From Cladocopium goreaui (Eukaryota > Sar > Dinophyceae > Suessiales > Symbiodiniaceae): a stretch of 64,000 nt of DNA. Below are positions 43,881-56,169 of the stretch, in pieces. The stretch is taken from contig CAMXCT020001668.1 of NCBI GenBank assembly GCA_947184155.2, positions 776,081 to 840,080 on the forward strand, given 5' to 3'. The notes under the pieces are model-generated. The model saw only the letters and a program-made list of their open reading frames with translations, ran no database searches and was not told where the DNA came from. How positions within the stretch are numbered: the first letter of the stretch is position 1; every line of letters begins with the position of its first letter. Position numbers and translations under genes: made by a program.

Positions 43881-45080
43881 TATCTGATTGTGAACCAGTT
43901 TTTTCCATAGCTATAACCAGAGGGTGAATAAAAAGAGAAAACAAGAAAAGAAACAAGACTCAGCTTATGACTTATTTTTTTAAACATGAGTGTAACTTGA
44001 GCCCTCTCAGACCAGCCCATTTGTATGATGACAAGAGCGCAGTAAAGCTAGGTCGGACGGTTGAGTTTTGAGGCATTAAAGAACAAAACCTGAAGTGTGT
44101 AGGCCCTGGATTTTCTGGTGGCGATAGATGGTTGGTCAAGCTGTGTTTTGTTCACTCTTTTTACCGGAATGAACCATGTATTTACACTCGAGTTTCAACA
44201 TCGTGATGCGCATTGTTGAAACATGTTTTAAAGGATGACAACTTGTTCAAAACATGTCACGAACATTGTTGTATTTTTGGTTAAAGGATGTTAACATTTC
44301 ACACTAGTGATGAACATTGTTGTATTATTGGTTCACAGGCAATGATTTTCCAAAATGGTGACACACACATTGTATTTTTGGTTAAATGGTGATGCAGTAT
44401 CAGAATATATAGTGATGACATTTTTGTAAATAGTGCTAAACAGATATGAACAGTCTTCCACTCTTATCATTAAGCATATAGTTGGCGTTTTACACTAATT
44501 ACATCACATATCTCGTCCGTTCTACAAAGAATTAATGAAGTGTTGAAAGATGACCATTAGATCATATCAATGCATATTAGATAATACTAGACACCATTAG
44601 TCTATTATTAGTTAAATGATATATCTTATTAGTCTATTAGTTAAATAATATGTTAAATAAATATATATATATCATTTAGACCATTAATCTTATTGACTAT
44701 AAATCCAAGAATAAAACTAATATATCATAAGGATGGTATAGATATATCTTATTATTGGATTTATTGGTATTAAGACCATCCTGAATACCATCGGTGGATC
44801 TCCTCCATGAGGCTGCTGGGATATACCTGGGGGTACAAGTTAGAAGAGAACAGTAGAGGAACATTTGGGTCTATAAGCGTAGATTAACTATACAAAGATT
44901 ATAGTCATATATATATATATATTGTAATGATCATATATATCATGATTATAACTGTAGGTTAATAACTGTTAATCATTGATATAGTCATATATATATATAA
45001 CAGTAGATTAAGTATCGGGTTTATGGCAGATATATCATGATACGATTTATACGTTGATGTGATACCACGACTTTACGAAG
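43881..45080. other. A/T-rich spacer
   Basis: It opens with a lone family B right end (CCATAGCTATAACCAGAGGG near 43905). After that come loose TTGTTGTATTTTTGGTT repeats and TA microsatellites. No gene seen. Confidence 0.5.
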
Positions 45081-45180
45081 GAACTTCTGGCGCCGCGTGG
45101 CGCCGCAGCTTTCCCACGGCGAGGCCCCAGCATCGGCGGAGACGGAGCTCTTTGCCAGCTTGGGTCCCAGCAGGGGAAAA
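45081..45180 (+). CDS. Putative exon, GC-rich island
   Basis: Reads NFWRRVAPQLSHGEAPASAE then TELFASLGPSR. GC content rises sharply against the A/T-rich surroundings. The frame stays open to 45247. Donor uncertain. Confidence 0.42.
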
Positions 45181-45506
45181 CACCTCGGTGGAGCGGAAAA
45201 AGACATGTTTTTTTTGTTAAATGAAAGGGTGAAATTGAGTAATTTATGAAATCAGCTTTTGTTTCGTTATGTTTTGTTTGTTCATTATTGTTTCTGTTTT
45301 TTTTGGGAAACATGGCGAGGGTTTCTATATAGTTCCCCCTGCGAAAGAGACTTAAGTTCCAGCTGGTCAATCTATTTCCCAGCTGTGAAGGATGAGGCTG
45401 GATGAATGCCCCAAGATTTGATGGTGTATCATGGTGTATCTCCCATTGGACTGACATCATGACACAAGCAGCAAGGGACACAACATGACACAACTGCATC
45501 TTTCAG

Positions 45507-45564
45507 GTAAGAAGGTGCTTCAATTTGGGGAGCAGCTCGGCGAACTTCAACCACGCCAGAACTG
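45507..45564 (+). CDS. Putative exon
   Basis: ATCTTTCAG acceptor and GTGACA donor. Reads KKVLQFGEQLGELQPRQN. Short, but with both splice signals and coding-like content. Confidence 0.45.
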
Positions 45565-46241
45565 GTGACAAGGCATGAAATTGGTGGCCTGAAATCAGCG
45601 AAATTGACAAGAAATTATCACTCAACACGGGAGATCGCTGAACAGATACGAACGGAATGAAATCAAGAAACCTATCAGCAACCTATCAACCAGTAGGTTT
45701 CCAACAGCCATGGAGCCTAGATTCCCAGATGGATCCCTTGGGATGCCGGAGATTCTTAAAGTATATAAATAAATGTATATACATATACATATATTATATA
45801 TATAATCCGTAGCATCCTGCTTCCGATGTAGACAAAGATATAAAGAGCATAACACAAACAGAAATAACGAACTATGGGTGCGCCTCTCGGGTTTCCTGCC
45901 CGGGTTTCCTGCCGAATTATCTATACAGTGGCGTGTTGTTTCTTGAAACTTCCCATTTGCATTCGTTTGCAGATGATTTCTGAAGAAACGCACCTGGATT
46001 TCCAAATTGGAAGAAGCCAGCCCCAAGTGGGCCGGGGTCCTTCAACATACCCATGTGGGTGTTGCAGCACGACATAAGTGAAGCCTTACTGAAAAAAATC
46101 GAAGTGAACCCGTCGGAATCTTTGTTAAGAGTGGTTTCTACTTGGGGGCGCAGTTCTACTCAATTTGTGACTTATGACTATGATAACCCAAGTATAGCAC
46201 CAACCTACAACCCTACAGAATTCTACAGTAATATCTATAGT

Positions 46242-46358
46242 TACCCTCTGGTAAACTAACCATAACTATGGAAAATCACCATTTTCAATGGGTAAACCAA
46301 CTATAAATCAGCATTTTCAATAGCTTTTTGATGCTTTTTGTATGTTTACCAGAGGCTA
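46242..46358 (-). mobile_element. Foldback element family B, copy 7
   Basis: TA-CCCTCTGGTAAACTAACC to TTTACCAGAGGC-TA. The reversed internal arm is GGAAAATCACCATTTTCAAT. Confidence 0.8.
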
Positions 46359-46449
46359 GTGGCCTTTCTGATTTCCACCAAGGATGTGGTGCACTGGTGG
46401 AGTTTTTGGAGTTGCTTGGCGAAACTGAAGGGTTTCCACGGCTTTCGTA

Positions 46450-46690
46450 TACCCTCTGGTAATTTGGCTATGGCAAAATAGTTCATTTTTACTGGTTGGT
46501 GGTTTGGAAATGTTTGGTGGCTTTTATTTTCCATATTTTTTCTGGGATGTCATCCTTCCCACTGACGAACTCATATTTTTCAGAGGGGTTGAAATCACCA
46601 ACCAGTATATATACTGTTTATAGATGATGTTCCTGATTTAGCTATTAAACAGGGTGATTTTCGATGCCTATGTAAAAAATCACCGGATGA
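46450..46690. mobile_element. Foldback element family B, copy 8, interrupted
   Basis: A left end TA-CCCTCTGGTAATTTGG is cut at 46491 by a family A element and seems to resume at 46606 with GTGATTTTCGATGCC and a poor right end (CACCGGATGAT). Confidence 0.45.
46492..46605 (+). mobile_element. Foldback element family A, copy 8, nested
   Basis: CTGGTTGGTGGTTTGG to ATCACCAACCAG, flanked by TA on both sides. It splits a family B element that begins at 46450. Confidence 0.75.
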
Positions 46691-47282
46691 TATGAAGCAA
46701 CAACTATGGTGAATTGATCCGGAAAAGCTGATATGGCTGGGTAGGGCATCATTTTTGAAGACAAACCCATGGAGAAATCTCACAAGGTCCTTTAGCAATC
46801 AGATGGGATGGGAAGACACTGAGGTCCCAGGGAGGCCTGATAAGTTCTGGAGATTCGTTTCGCGAAGTCCCCACAACCTTTTTTTAATGGGATGATCAAA
46901 GAAGAATTTCTTCAACGGTGGAACCAAACCACAAGTTAGAGGCCATCAAATGGTATTCCTTATTAGCAAACCTATGCCTTTCGTTCCTTTTCGGCTTGTT
47001 TCATTTGGCAGCTTGCGCTGAAGGAGGTCATGAAATAAGAGGAACTATCATTTTTTTCCAGCTGCTCGGTTGAAAAATAGAAACATAAGAGGAACCACGT
47101 TAGAACTCCAACCTTGGCACAAACCAGCTCGTGAAGCTACGCTTTTGCTTGAGGCGCTTGTGGCACAATTAATTCAAAGCTAGCTATCAGCAAAAACTGT
47201 TCAACTGTTTGGTATGGCCACATCATTTTCCTCGATGTTTCCAATTTTCCATAGGTTTTCCATAGGTTTTCCCATTTTTCAG

Positions 47283-47432
47283 CCGAAAAAACCCATCATT
47301 CCTCTGCTGATGCCATGGGCGCTGATGCGGATCCCTCTGCTGCGGTGCTGCGTGCCGAAGTGCGGCGCATCTTGGGAGAGCAGACGCCGGAGCTGCTTGG
47401 AACCGGCCGGGACCCGGCCTCATATGGGGGAA
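47283..47432 (+). CDS. Putative exon, Ala/Asp-rich helix
   Basis: CATTTTTCAG acceptor. Reads SSADAMGADADPSAAVLRAE then VRRILGEQTPELLGTGRDPA. GC-rich with coding-type third positions. The donor is near 47425-47432, possibly a non-GT site. Confidence 0.52.
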
Positions 47433-47582
47433 ACCATGGGAAAATCCCCGAACTAAAAATATCTAATAAAGATGTTGAACATGGGAACATCACTGATTTT
47501 ACATATATAATTTATATATATATATATACACCTATATACTTTTATTCTTTAAATGTAAACATATAATTACCGTATAGAAAAA

Positions 47583-47965
47583 CCTAATCTATCTATCTAT
47601 CTATCTATCTGTCTATCTATCAATCTATCAATCTATCAATCTATCTATCAATCTATCTACCAATCTATCCTATCTATCCTATCTATCCTATCTATCCTGT
47701 CTATCCTGTCTATCCTATCTATCCTATCTATCTTATCTATCTTATCTATCTTATTTTATCTATCCTATCCATCCTATCCATCCTATCCATCCTATCCATC
47801 CTATCCATCTTATCCATCCTATCCATCCTATCCATCTTATCCGTCCCATTCATCCTATCCATCCCATTCATCCTATCCATCCTATCCATCTTATCCATCC
47901 TATCCATCCTATCCATCTATCCATCTATCAATTTGTCTATCTATCTAGCTATCTATCTATCTATG
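47583..47965. repeat. Tetra- and penta-nucleotide microsatellite
   Basis: CTAT, CTATC and CCATC/CTATC units run nearly without break for about 380 bp. This is pyrimidine-rich simple sequence with gradual drift of the motif. Confidence 0.95.
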
Positions 47966-50769
47966 GATGGGATTTTCCAGCCTAAACCAGGTTTGGTTTT
48001 AACAGAGGGTAAGCGGGTACGAGAGGGGTTGTCCTTTGGTAAGCAAACATAATTAAACGTAGATTCGGAAATCCATGAGTTTCACGGTATCACAAAGAAC
48101 TGGGTCTGAAATGAGAGCCGTTTTGTTGTCAAGCACTGGGATTGAGTTATGATGCTATCATTTGTGTGACAGAACAAAGGTAAAGGTCGTTTTCCATCAA
48201 CGTTTTACAGTTCGATGCGGCCAACCCACCATGAAAGCAGATCATTTTCGGGGTGAAACACCATGGGTAGACATGGACCCATGTCCTGTCATTTTCCATA
48301 TAGGGTAAGTTCCAATGGCTTAGACCATCAAGTTTAAGCAAGAGTTGATGCCACATAGGTGGCTTGTTTCGCTTCAGAAATAGCCAAACTGCTTTCTGAC
48401 CAAAATTATGTAGGTTCTAAATCTTTCATGGTCCTTCACCCGTTAACGTGAAAGACTTGCAGCGGGGTTGACCTAGCTCCTTGCTTAAGCCAAAAGTTTG
48501 GCTAGAAACAAAGGTTTAGTCAGTAACAACAAGGTTCTGATTACTGAGCGCTTGGTTTCAAGTTCCATTGTGAAAAAAGACATGGACCCGGTGCAGCTGG
48601 GAAGACATTCAATACTTCACATACCACCATACCCGATACACACATCAGCAAATAAGCGAAGCCAAGAAGTGGTCAAAAGACCCAACTTTGGTCAGTAATA
48701 CAGAGGTCCCAAATCCCGAGCAAACTGTCTCAAGCTTTTGTATCAAAAACATGGCTACCTGATGTGACTCACGCGCCCGAAAAAAATGATTTACTCACAT
48801 GCACATGAATTGGTGGGGCATGTGCTAATTTTCTTTGAACAACTTTTGGCTCAATCCCGCACTAGGAGCTTTTATGTGAGCCGTATCAGCCTAATCTTGC
48901 ACACACACACACAAATTTCAACCCTTATAGGAAGTTTTTTTACAATGTTTAATGGTTTGCTGAAAAGCTCTGGGTAACCGAGTTCTCTTCAGAAGATCTC
49001 TCTTTAAGCTCTCCTCAGAATGCATTTGCCTGAGGTTTCTTGCCGCAACTCTTGCCGCGATATTTGAGCGAGATCTTGAATAATCTTCTACAGAGGTTTA
49101 TCGAGGAGATTCGTTTTCAGATCGGCTTTGTTTCTCTGTTATCTTAGATAAGCAAGCCCTAACTCTGTTGAGGAGTGAAGTTTTATGGGGAAGGTCTGTC
49201 GCGTTGTCGCGCGATCTCTTGGGAAAGTCTTGGGAAAGTCATGCAGATGAAGTCTGTGTGTGCGAAATCTCAGATGTCTTTAAGATACAATGAAAATATA
49301 GTCAGTTGAAAGCTTGTCAGGACCTCGGCCCGGGAGAACGAGCAATCTGGCAAAATCAAGGTATAAGAGTTTTGAAAGGCTGACGGCAAACTCATGTTTA
49401 AGACTTTCGTCAATAAACTTTGTTTGAGGGATTGCATTCAAAACAGGCTGCTGGAGAGGCCTAATAAAGCTTCAAATTCAGCCATTTTGGTGTGCCTTGC
49501 AAGCGGCGGTCAAATTTCAAAACAAGCGGGGCGCTGAAGATTGAAAAACAGAAAGGCACACGTTATACGCCACGCTTCCTACACTGGAGGTATCATCATC
49601 GTTGGTTTGATGCTTCCAAAAATGGGATCTCTGTATGCACTAGCGCACCCTTACGTCAACTCCTTTGGGATTTTCTGCCAATGTATGAAGTACGATGCGC
49701 GTTAAAGATGCGTCGGCTAGCTACAACTCGATATTACACACGCTACTCCTACAGGGCAGGCGAGCACAAGAGATTTAGTATATCGTCTTTTGTCTGCACT
49801 AGGGGTTTGTTGGCTAGCCTTCAACCTCCATGGTATCTATCTATGGTTCCAAAAATGCTCCGGTAAGCCTCAAGATTGGGACTTCGCAAGGTTTCAGGTT
49901 TAAGAAATATACCATGGATATTGATTCAAAAGCCTAGGGGGGCGCACAAAAGTGCAGCAAAATCATTTTAAAACCTGAAGAAAAATTGTCGGTGTAGCAA
50001 CCCCTGGATTTATTGCGAGCCGTCTAAGCTTTGGTTGTAAATTGGAAATCCAAGGGGATTTGATTGTAACATGGAGTGGCGACTGGTTTTACCATTGGGT
50101 TCCATCGGCTCTAGTAAACTTGTCCGTTTGGACAAAAGAGTTGTTTCCCATCAATGTTCTTACCGCTATGACCACCTTGGTGAACCGACTTCGCCACAAG
50201 TCCCAACCATGTTTGCTCAAATTGAATGGTTTCCAAAACTGATGGGATGAAAACGGAAACCTATAGAAGCAAACCTAGGAGCTTTTTCATGCTATATGTC
50301 TGCTGGATATTGTCCAAACCAGCAAGGAAATTCCATCAGATGGTTCAATCCATTCCCTGGGTTCCGAAAGGGCTTGGGTTATAAGATGCGTCGGTGCTAC
50401 CAGCAAATCCAATGAATCCTAGCTGAAGGCCCAATAAAAATTACGCGTCTGCATACACGACAGGCTGGGGAAACAGGCTTCATTGGTCTAAATGATTGCT
50501 TCACCAGCAATCATCCAAACTTTGTTGGTTTCAAGGACACAAGAGTCTTTCAGTTGAAACAGGTTTTCCTTTCACCGGCAGCTGTATTAAATCTAACCTA
50601 CATATAATATCATTGCAGTCTTGAAAGTTTTGATATTCCAATTTTTTCATGATGGGGTTTCAAAAATTCCAGATGCTATGGGGAATGGGTAGAATAGAAA
50701 AGAACACGATGTGAATATTAACACGTCGAATTGGAAGATTCCGGACTGTACATGATGCAGTTAGAATAC
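47966..50769. other. No confident gene over 2.8 kb
   Basis: Several open frames (the largest 49492-49866, starting at GTG) lack ATG starts, splice signals or recognisable motifs. This stretch is free of both foldback families. Confidence 0.45.
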
Positions 50770-51090
50770 CGCAGATGTTTTGCATCCATTTCCTTTCGCT
50801 TTCCATTACCTCAGCATTTAGGCATTTAGTTCCGTTCATGTTCCTTCCGTGCTGCATCCGTTTCCTTTCGTTTTCTTTTCAGTTTGCATCCATGTCCTTT
50901 CATGGCCCTCCATTTAGTTGTCTTGACGTTTTGCATCCACTTCCTTTCATGTTACCCCTCACTTTGCACCCATTCATGTCCTTTCATATTGCATCTTAAT
51001 CTCATGTCATGTGCCATTCATGTCCTGTCATGTTTTTTTAAAAAATTGCATCAATTTCCTTTCATGTCCTTTTCATCTTGCATTCATTTT
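50770..51090. repeat. Degenerate TTGCATCCATTTCCTTTC repeat
   Basis: About 10-12 loose copies of a roughly 25-bp pyrimidine-rich unit. No clear higher-order structure is visible. Confidence 0.7.
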
Positions 51091-51529
51091 CCACAGCCCA
51101 ACCCTTTGTTGGTAACATTCTCCATGCATTCTAAGAGCAGGCCGGGCCTTTAGATAGAATATTGCGCAGATGCTGCACCCGCCATCGTAAATCCGATTTG
51201 TACGAAATCTGGACTTAACAAAACCGTTCCAAGTGCTGGCCTGAAACTCTACAGCGCCAAATATGTTCAAAAGAAAAACGTTTTTGCTCACAGACCTGGT
51301 CATGACGCAACTCAAAAAATTGATATCTTCGCAGACCTGGGCATGCGAAAAAAATATCCATTGATCTGACATGATGGTGTTTCCTTCCCAATTCTTTAGC
51401 AAAGAGAAACATGGATCACATGTGGTTGCCCGCGTCTTTCCTTGTCTAACTTCTTTTCTTTTTCGCCAAGCTCATTCTTGAGTAGCCCCAAACCTAACCT
51501 TGATGCCGACATTGCATGACTTGAGTAGC

Positions 51530-53870
51530 CACATCCTGGTCAAAAGTTCTTTTTCCTTAGTAGCCAGCTACTCACCAAGACAACTTTTTTCCTCAGCAGC
51601 AAGCCACTGACCAAAATCCAATTTTCTTCAGCAGCCAGCTACTGACCAAACCTCCTTTTTCCTCAGTAGCCAGCTACTGACCAAATCCATGGCTCCGCAG
51701 TAGCCAGCTACTGACCAAAACTTTTTTTTCCTGAGTAGCCGGCTACTGACCAAAAACATTTTTTTTTTCCTCAGTAGCCAGCCCCTGATCAATTTTTTTT
51801 CCTCAACTACCGGCTTTTGAGCAAAATCCATTTTTCCCCAGAAGCCAGCTACTGACCCAAACCCCTTTTCCTCACGAGCCAGCTACTGGCTCAAACCCAT
51901 GCTTCCTCATTGGCCACATGCTGACCAAGTCCATATTTTGTCAGTAGCCAGCTCCTTACCAAAACCCATGCTTCCTCAGTAGCCAGCTACTGACCAAATC
52001 CATGGTTCCTCGCTAGCCAGCTACTAACCCAAACCTCTTTTTCCTCAGTAGCCAGCTACTGACCAAAAACATTTTTTTCCTCAGTAGCCAGCCCCTGATC
52101 AATTTTTTTCCTCAATTACCAGCTTTTGAGCAAAATCCATTTTTCCCCAGAAGCCAGCTACTGACCCAAACCCCTTTTCCTCACGAGCCAGCTACTGGCT
52201 CAAACCCATGCTTCCTCATTGGCCACCTTCTGACCAAGTCCATTTTTTGTCAGTAGCCAGCTCCTTACCAAAACCCATGCTTCCTCAGTAGCCAGCTACT
52301 GACCAAATCCATGGTTCCTCGCTAGCCAGCTACTAACCCAAACCTCTTTTTCCTCAGTAGCCAGCTACTGACCAAATCCATGGTTCCTCAGTAGCCAGCC
52401 CCTGATCAAAATCTTTTTTCCTCAGCAGCCAGCTAGTGGCCAAAATTCATGTTTCTTCAGCAGCCAACTTCTCACCAAAACCCACGCTTTCTCAACAGCC
52501 ACCTACTGACCAAAATCAATTTTTCTTCAGTAGCCCGCTACTGACCAAAATTCATTTTTCCTCAATAGCCAGCCGCAGATGGAAATCTATTTTTCCTCAA
52601 TTGCCAGCTTTTGACCAAAATCCATTTTTCCCCAGAAGCCAGCTACTGACCCAAACCCCTTTTCTTCACGAGCCAGCTACTGGCTCAAACCCATGCTTCC
52701 TCATTGGCCACATGCTGACCAAATCCATTTTTTGTCAGTAGCCAGCTCCTTACCAAAATCCATGCTTCCTCAGTAGCCAGCTACTGACCAAATCCATGGC
52801 TCCGCAGTAGCCAGCTACTGACTAAAACCTTTTTTTCCTGAGCTGACCAAAAACATTTTTTTCTCAGTAGCCAGCCCCTGATCAAAATCTTTTTTCCTCA
52901 GCAGCCAGCTAGTGGCCAAAATTCATGTTTCTTCAGCAGCCAACTTCTCACCAAAACCCACGCTTTCTCAACAGCCACCTACTGACCAAAATCAATTTTT
53001 CTTCAGTAGCCCGCTACTGACCAAAATTCATTTTTCCTCAATAGCCAGCCCCAGATGGAAATCTATTTTTCCTCAATTGCCAGCTTTTGACCAAAATCCA
53101 TTTTTCCCCAGAAGCCAGCTACTGACCCAAACCCCTTTTCTTCACGAGCCAGCTACTGGCTCAAACCCATGCTTCCTCATTGGCCACATGCTGACCAAAT
53201 CCATTTTTTGTCAGTAGCCAGCTCCCTACCAAAACCCATGCTTCCTCAGTGCCAGCCAGCCAGCTGACCAAATCCATGGTTCCTCGCTAGCCAGCTACTA
53301 GCCCAAACCTCTTTTTCCCCAGTAGCCAGCTACTGACCAAAAACTATGTTTCTTCAGCAGCCATCTTCTCACCAAAACCCACGTTTTCTCAATAGCCACC
53401 TACTGAACAAAATCCATTTTTCCTCAGTAGCCAGGTACTGACCAAGTCCAGTTTCCTCAGTAGCCTGCTACTGACGAAAACCCATATTTCTTCAGTCCAG
53501 CTACTGACCACATCCACGGTTTTTCAATAGACAGCTACTGACCAAAAACCTTTTTTCCTCAGTAGCCAGCTGCTGACCAAAATTCCTTTACTGAAAAGCC
53601 AGCTACTCACCAAAATCGGTGTTTCCTCAATCATTTCCCTCGATAGCCAGCTACTTTCCAAAATCCATGTTTCTCATAGACCAGCTACTCTTCAAATCCC
53701 ATCAAAAACACTTTTTCCACAGTAGCCAGCTACTGGCCAAAAAACATTTTTTCTCAGCAGCCAGTTCCTCACAAAAATCGATGCTTCCTCAGTAGCCAGC
53801 TCCTGACCAGAACCGTTTTTTCCTCAGTAGCCATCTTCTGGCTGAAATCCTATGTTTTGGATCGCCATGT
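51530..53870. repeat. Imperfect array of about 33 bp with nested duplications
   Basis: Irregular units around TCCTCAGTAGCCAGCTACTGACC with T-rich spacers. A large block repeats with a 476-bp offset: 52436-52741 and 52912-53217 are almost identical. Shorter duplications of about 313 bp lie to the left. Plus-strand open frames here follow from the repeat. Confidence 0.9.
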
Positions 53871-54808
53871 CTTGATCAAGACATCAGAAAGCATCTGATG
53901 ACCAGACCCTCTTTTCTTCAACAGCTTTCTCTAACATAGCAAAAGGCTGTAGTTGGTCAGCTGCTGACCATTGGCTTGGTGCTGCATTTTTCTGAAATTC
54001 TTCGGCAAGCATCAGAGCTAATGGCCAAGGATATGCCATTGTCTTATGTGCCGTATCTCAACTAAAACTAGTTTGCTGGCGAAAAACAATGTGGTTTTGC
54101 CTTCCAACGAAGGGGAAACTGGCAACCTAGCGCTCCTACACCAAAAAAAACAAGAATTTGTTTTAAAATTGGTTCCAAGTGCTCGGCAACTATCGCTGCA
54201 GTCAGCTGCATGCGTTTGATTTTGCATTTTTTTGTTCATGTTGTTTTACACCAGGCTTTGACAAAGAAGTTGGAGCGCATTTTCCAATTTCATTTTCTGC
54301 GAAAGAGATATATGTTCACTGTGACAAGTGCTTATAGCACCTACATCTCAAAACAAGGACGGGTTTTGCCCGTAGCCAGCCGCTGCTGCAAAGAAAAATG
54401 CATTCCCCTCATTGTTTTTTCTGAATCCAGCCAGCGCAAAGGTGACCCAGGATTCAAGCTTACAGATTTCAATTTGTGAATTTACAAGATTTCAAACAGT
54501 CTTGTTTACAAGAAAGGCAAACACGCATGCCATCAGCCATCAAATCTGAATCATAAACTTGGATTCACGGATTTTGTTCGTTCATAATTTTGTATTTTTG
54601 CGGTTTGAAAAAGAAAAAAAACGAAAATTTGAATGCGACAAGCAAAACCAAACACAAAATCCATCTTGCAAATTGCAAAACGGCAAACTGTTGAAACCGA
54701 AACTCTGCATTCTACATGTGCCTTAGAAGATTGAGCTACAATTTTGCTCGTTTGATTTTGTATGTTTTATGATGTGGTATCAAATGCCATACAATCGGGT
54801 AGTAAACA
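53871..54808. other. No gene seen
   Basis: Unique sequence between the 33-bp array and the four-exon model. The open frame at 54210-54479 is unsupported. Confidence 0.45.
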
Positions 54809-54893
54809 ATGAGTCATACGATGGTCATCCGTCAGAAACCAAACGTCCAATCTACTGACGAACTTTGGCTTCAACAAATCAACTACCTTGAAG
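54809..54893 (+). CDS. Exon 1 of a phase-consistent four-exon model
   Basis: It starts at an ATG and reads SHTMVIRQKPNVQSTDELWL then QQINYLE, followed by a G-GTCTGA donor in phase 1. It joins the island at 55031 to restore a Val codon. Whether the ATG is the true start is unknown. Confidence 0.45.
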
Positions 54894-55030
54894 GTCTGAA
54901 TTCCAATGGTTCCAAGATAGTTGATCCATCAAAGGATCCCATCAATAATATTCAATCATCAGAAATCAACCTTGATTTTCCCATGATTTTCCATATTGCT
55001 CACCATCATTCTTGAATGTTTCTACCCAAG

Positions 55031-55137
55031 TGGTCCCTTGCACCTTGGACGTTGAGTTTCCGAGGCTTATCAAGGCCTTAAGTGGCCGGGAGCTGCAGGA
55101 AATCTTGCTGGAAGCACATGTGCCCTGGGGAAATCGG
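55031..55137 (+). CDS. Exon 2 of the four-exon model
   Basis: CTACCCAAG acceptor and GTTTCG donor. Reads VPCTLDVEFPRLIKALSGRE then LQEILLEAHVPWGNR. This is the most protein-like island of the cluster. Family not recognised. Confidence 0.6.
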
Positions 55138-55269
55138 GTTTCGATCCGTGGGAAAGAAACCCTGGGGAACATGTGATATATTCGATGGAACAGCATGGAA
55201 CATGGAGAATTGGAATTGGATGTTTAGGATTTTTAGGTATCCTGGATGATGATTTTTTTTGAGCTGCAG

Positions 55270-55306
55270 TTTGCGAAGCACCCTATTCAGAATATCCGAG
55301 ATACTG
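55270..55306 (+). CDS. Exon 3 of the four-exon model
   Basis: GAGCTGCAG acceptor and GTTTCC donor. Reads FAKHPIQNIRDT. It enters in phase 0 and leaves in phase 1, matching both neighbours. Confidence 0.45.
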
Positions 55307-55652
55307 GTTTCCCATGGGAATGTTACAATGGTGGATGGTTTCCCATAATAGTTTTAGATTTGCTGAAGGTGATTGTTTTGTCCCGTTTGTAAAACCAACA
55401 CGTGGGAAATCTAAAGGGACTATATGTTTTACTTTTGCGGACCATCTTAAGCAAATCCCGGCAATGATAGGCGGTTTTTAACCCACCAAAACATTATATA
55501 TATATATATATATTATATATGATAGTAGGGAGGTTCAACCATTTTATCAAATAAATATTGAATAGATATTGGGAACCCCTTCCTAAATGCAGATGATGTT
55601 ACATAAATTCTTGCAGGGTACTGATCAACCAAGACAACGGATCTGTAAGTTT

Positions 55653-55771
55653 TACCCTCTGGTAAACGTTTACAGTTCGCCATGGAAAGATCCACCATGT
55701 TTCATGGGAAAATCCACTATTTCGACTGGGCCATGGCTTCAATAGCTATTTTGACAAATTACCAGAGGGTA
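55653..55771 (-). mobile_element. Foldback element family B, copy 9
   Basis: TA-CCCTCTGGTAAACGTTTAC to AATTACCAGAGGG-TA. It ends 17 bp before the AG of an exon-like island at 55789. Confidence 0.8.
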
Positions 55772-55788
55772 ATGATGATCCTACTAAG

Positions 55789-55868
55789 CGCGGAGCAGCC
55801 CATTGAGTCGTCCCATGGATGAAAGGCGAAAGCCAACGGAAGTGCCGACGGAAGTGCCCAGATGGAAG
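55789..55868 (+). CDS. Exon 4 of the four-exon model
   Basis: CTACTAAG acceptor, 17 bp after a family B element, and a GTGCCA donor. Reads RSSPLSRPMDERRKPTEVPT then EVPRWK. The frame stays open further (to 55947), so the donor is a choice. The 53-bp array follows and would lie in the next intron if the gene continues. Confidence 0.45.
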
Positions 55869-56169
55869 GTGCCAGCCAGGGGCGACAAGGGACATCCGAC
55901 CGATATGGCAATCGAACATGGCAAACATGACAAATTAGCATGCAAAAAATCCAGATTCTAGATGATTTGTATTGATGTGTCATGACTTATTGAAATTGAA
56001 CTTGAAATCAGATGTATCTATTGAAATCGATTTGAAACTGGTATTTTGTCCTGGTGTTAGGTTAGATTACCAGAGTGTAACGACTCTGTGTGAAACCAAA
56101 ACTGGCTCCATTTGTAGTGCGGCCATGATGCCGTGACCCCTCAAAGCAACGTCGCTTCAGGGCATTTCA

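Noticed and set aside
47583-47965. Possible CRISPR-like regular repeat
   Set aside because: It is a plain microsatellite without spacers, and the genome is eukaryotic.
48835-48850. TTTTGGCTCAA, resembling the spliced-leader 3 prime end
   Set aside because: It is eleven bases in a region with no coding evidence, with no further match upstream.
52436-53217. Two 101-codon plus-strand ORFs in the 33-bp array
   Set aside because: They are duplicates of the same repeat block, low complexity, with no start context or domain.
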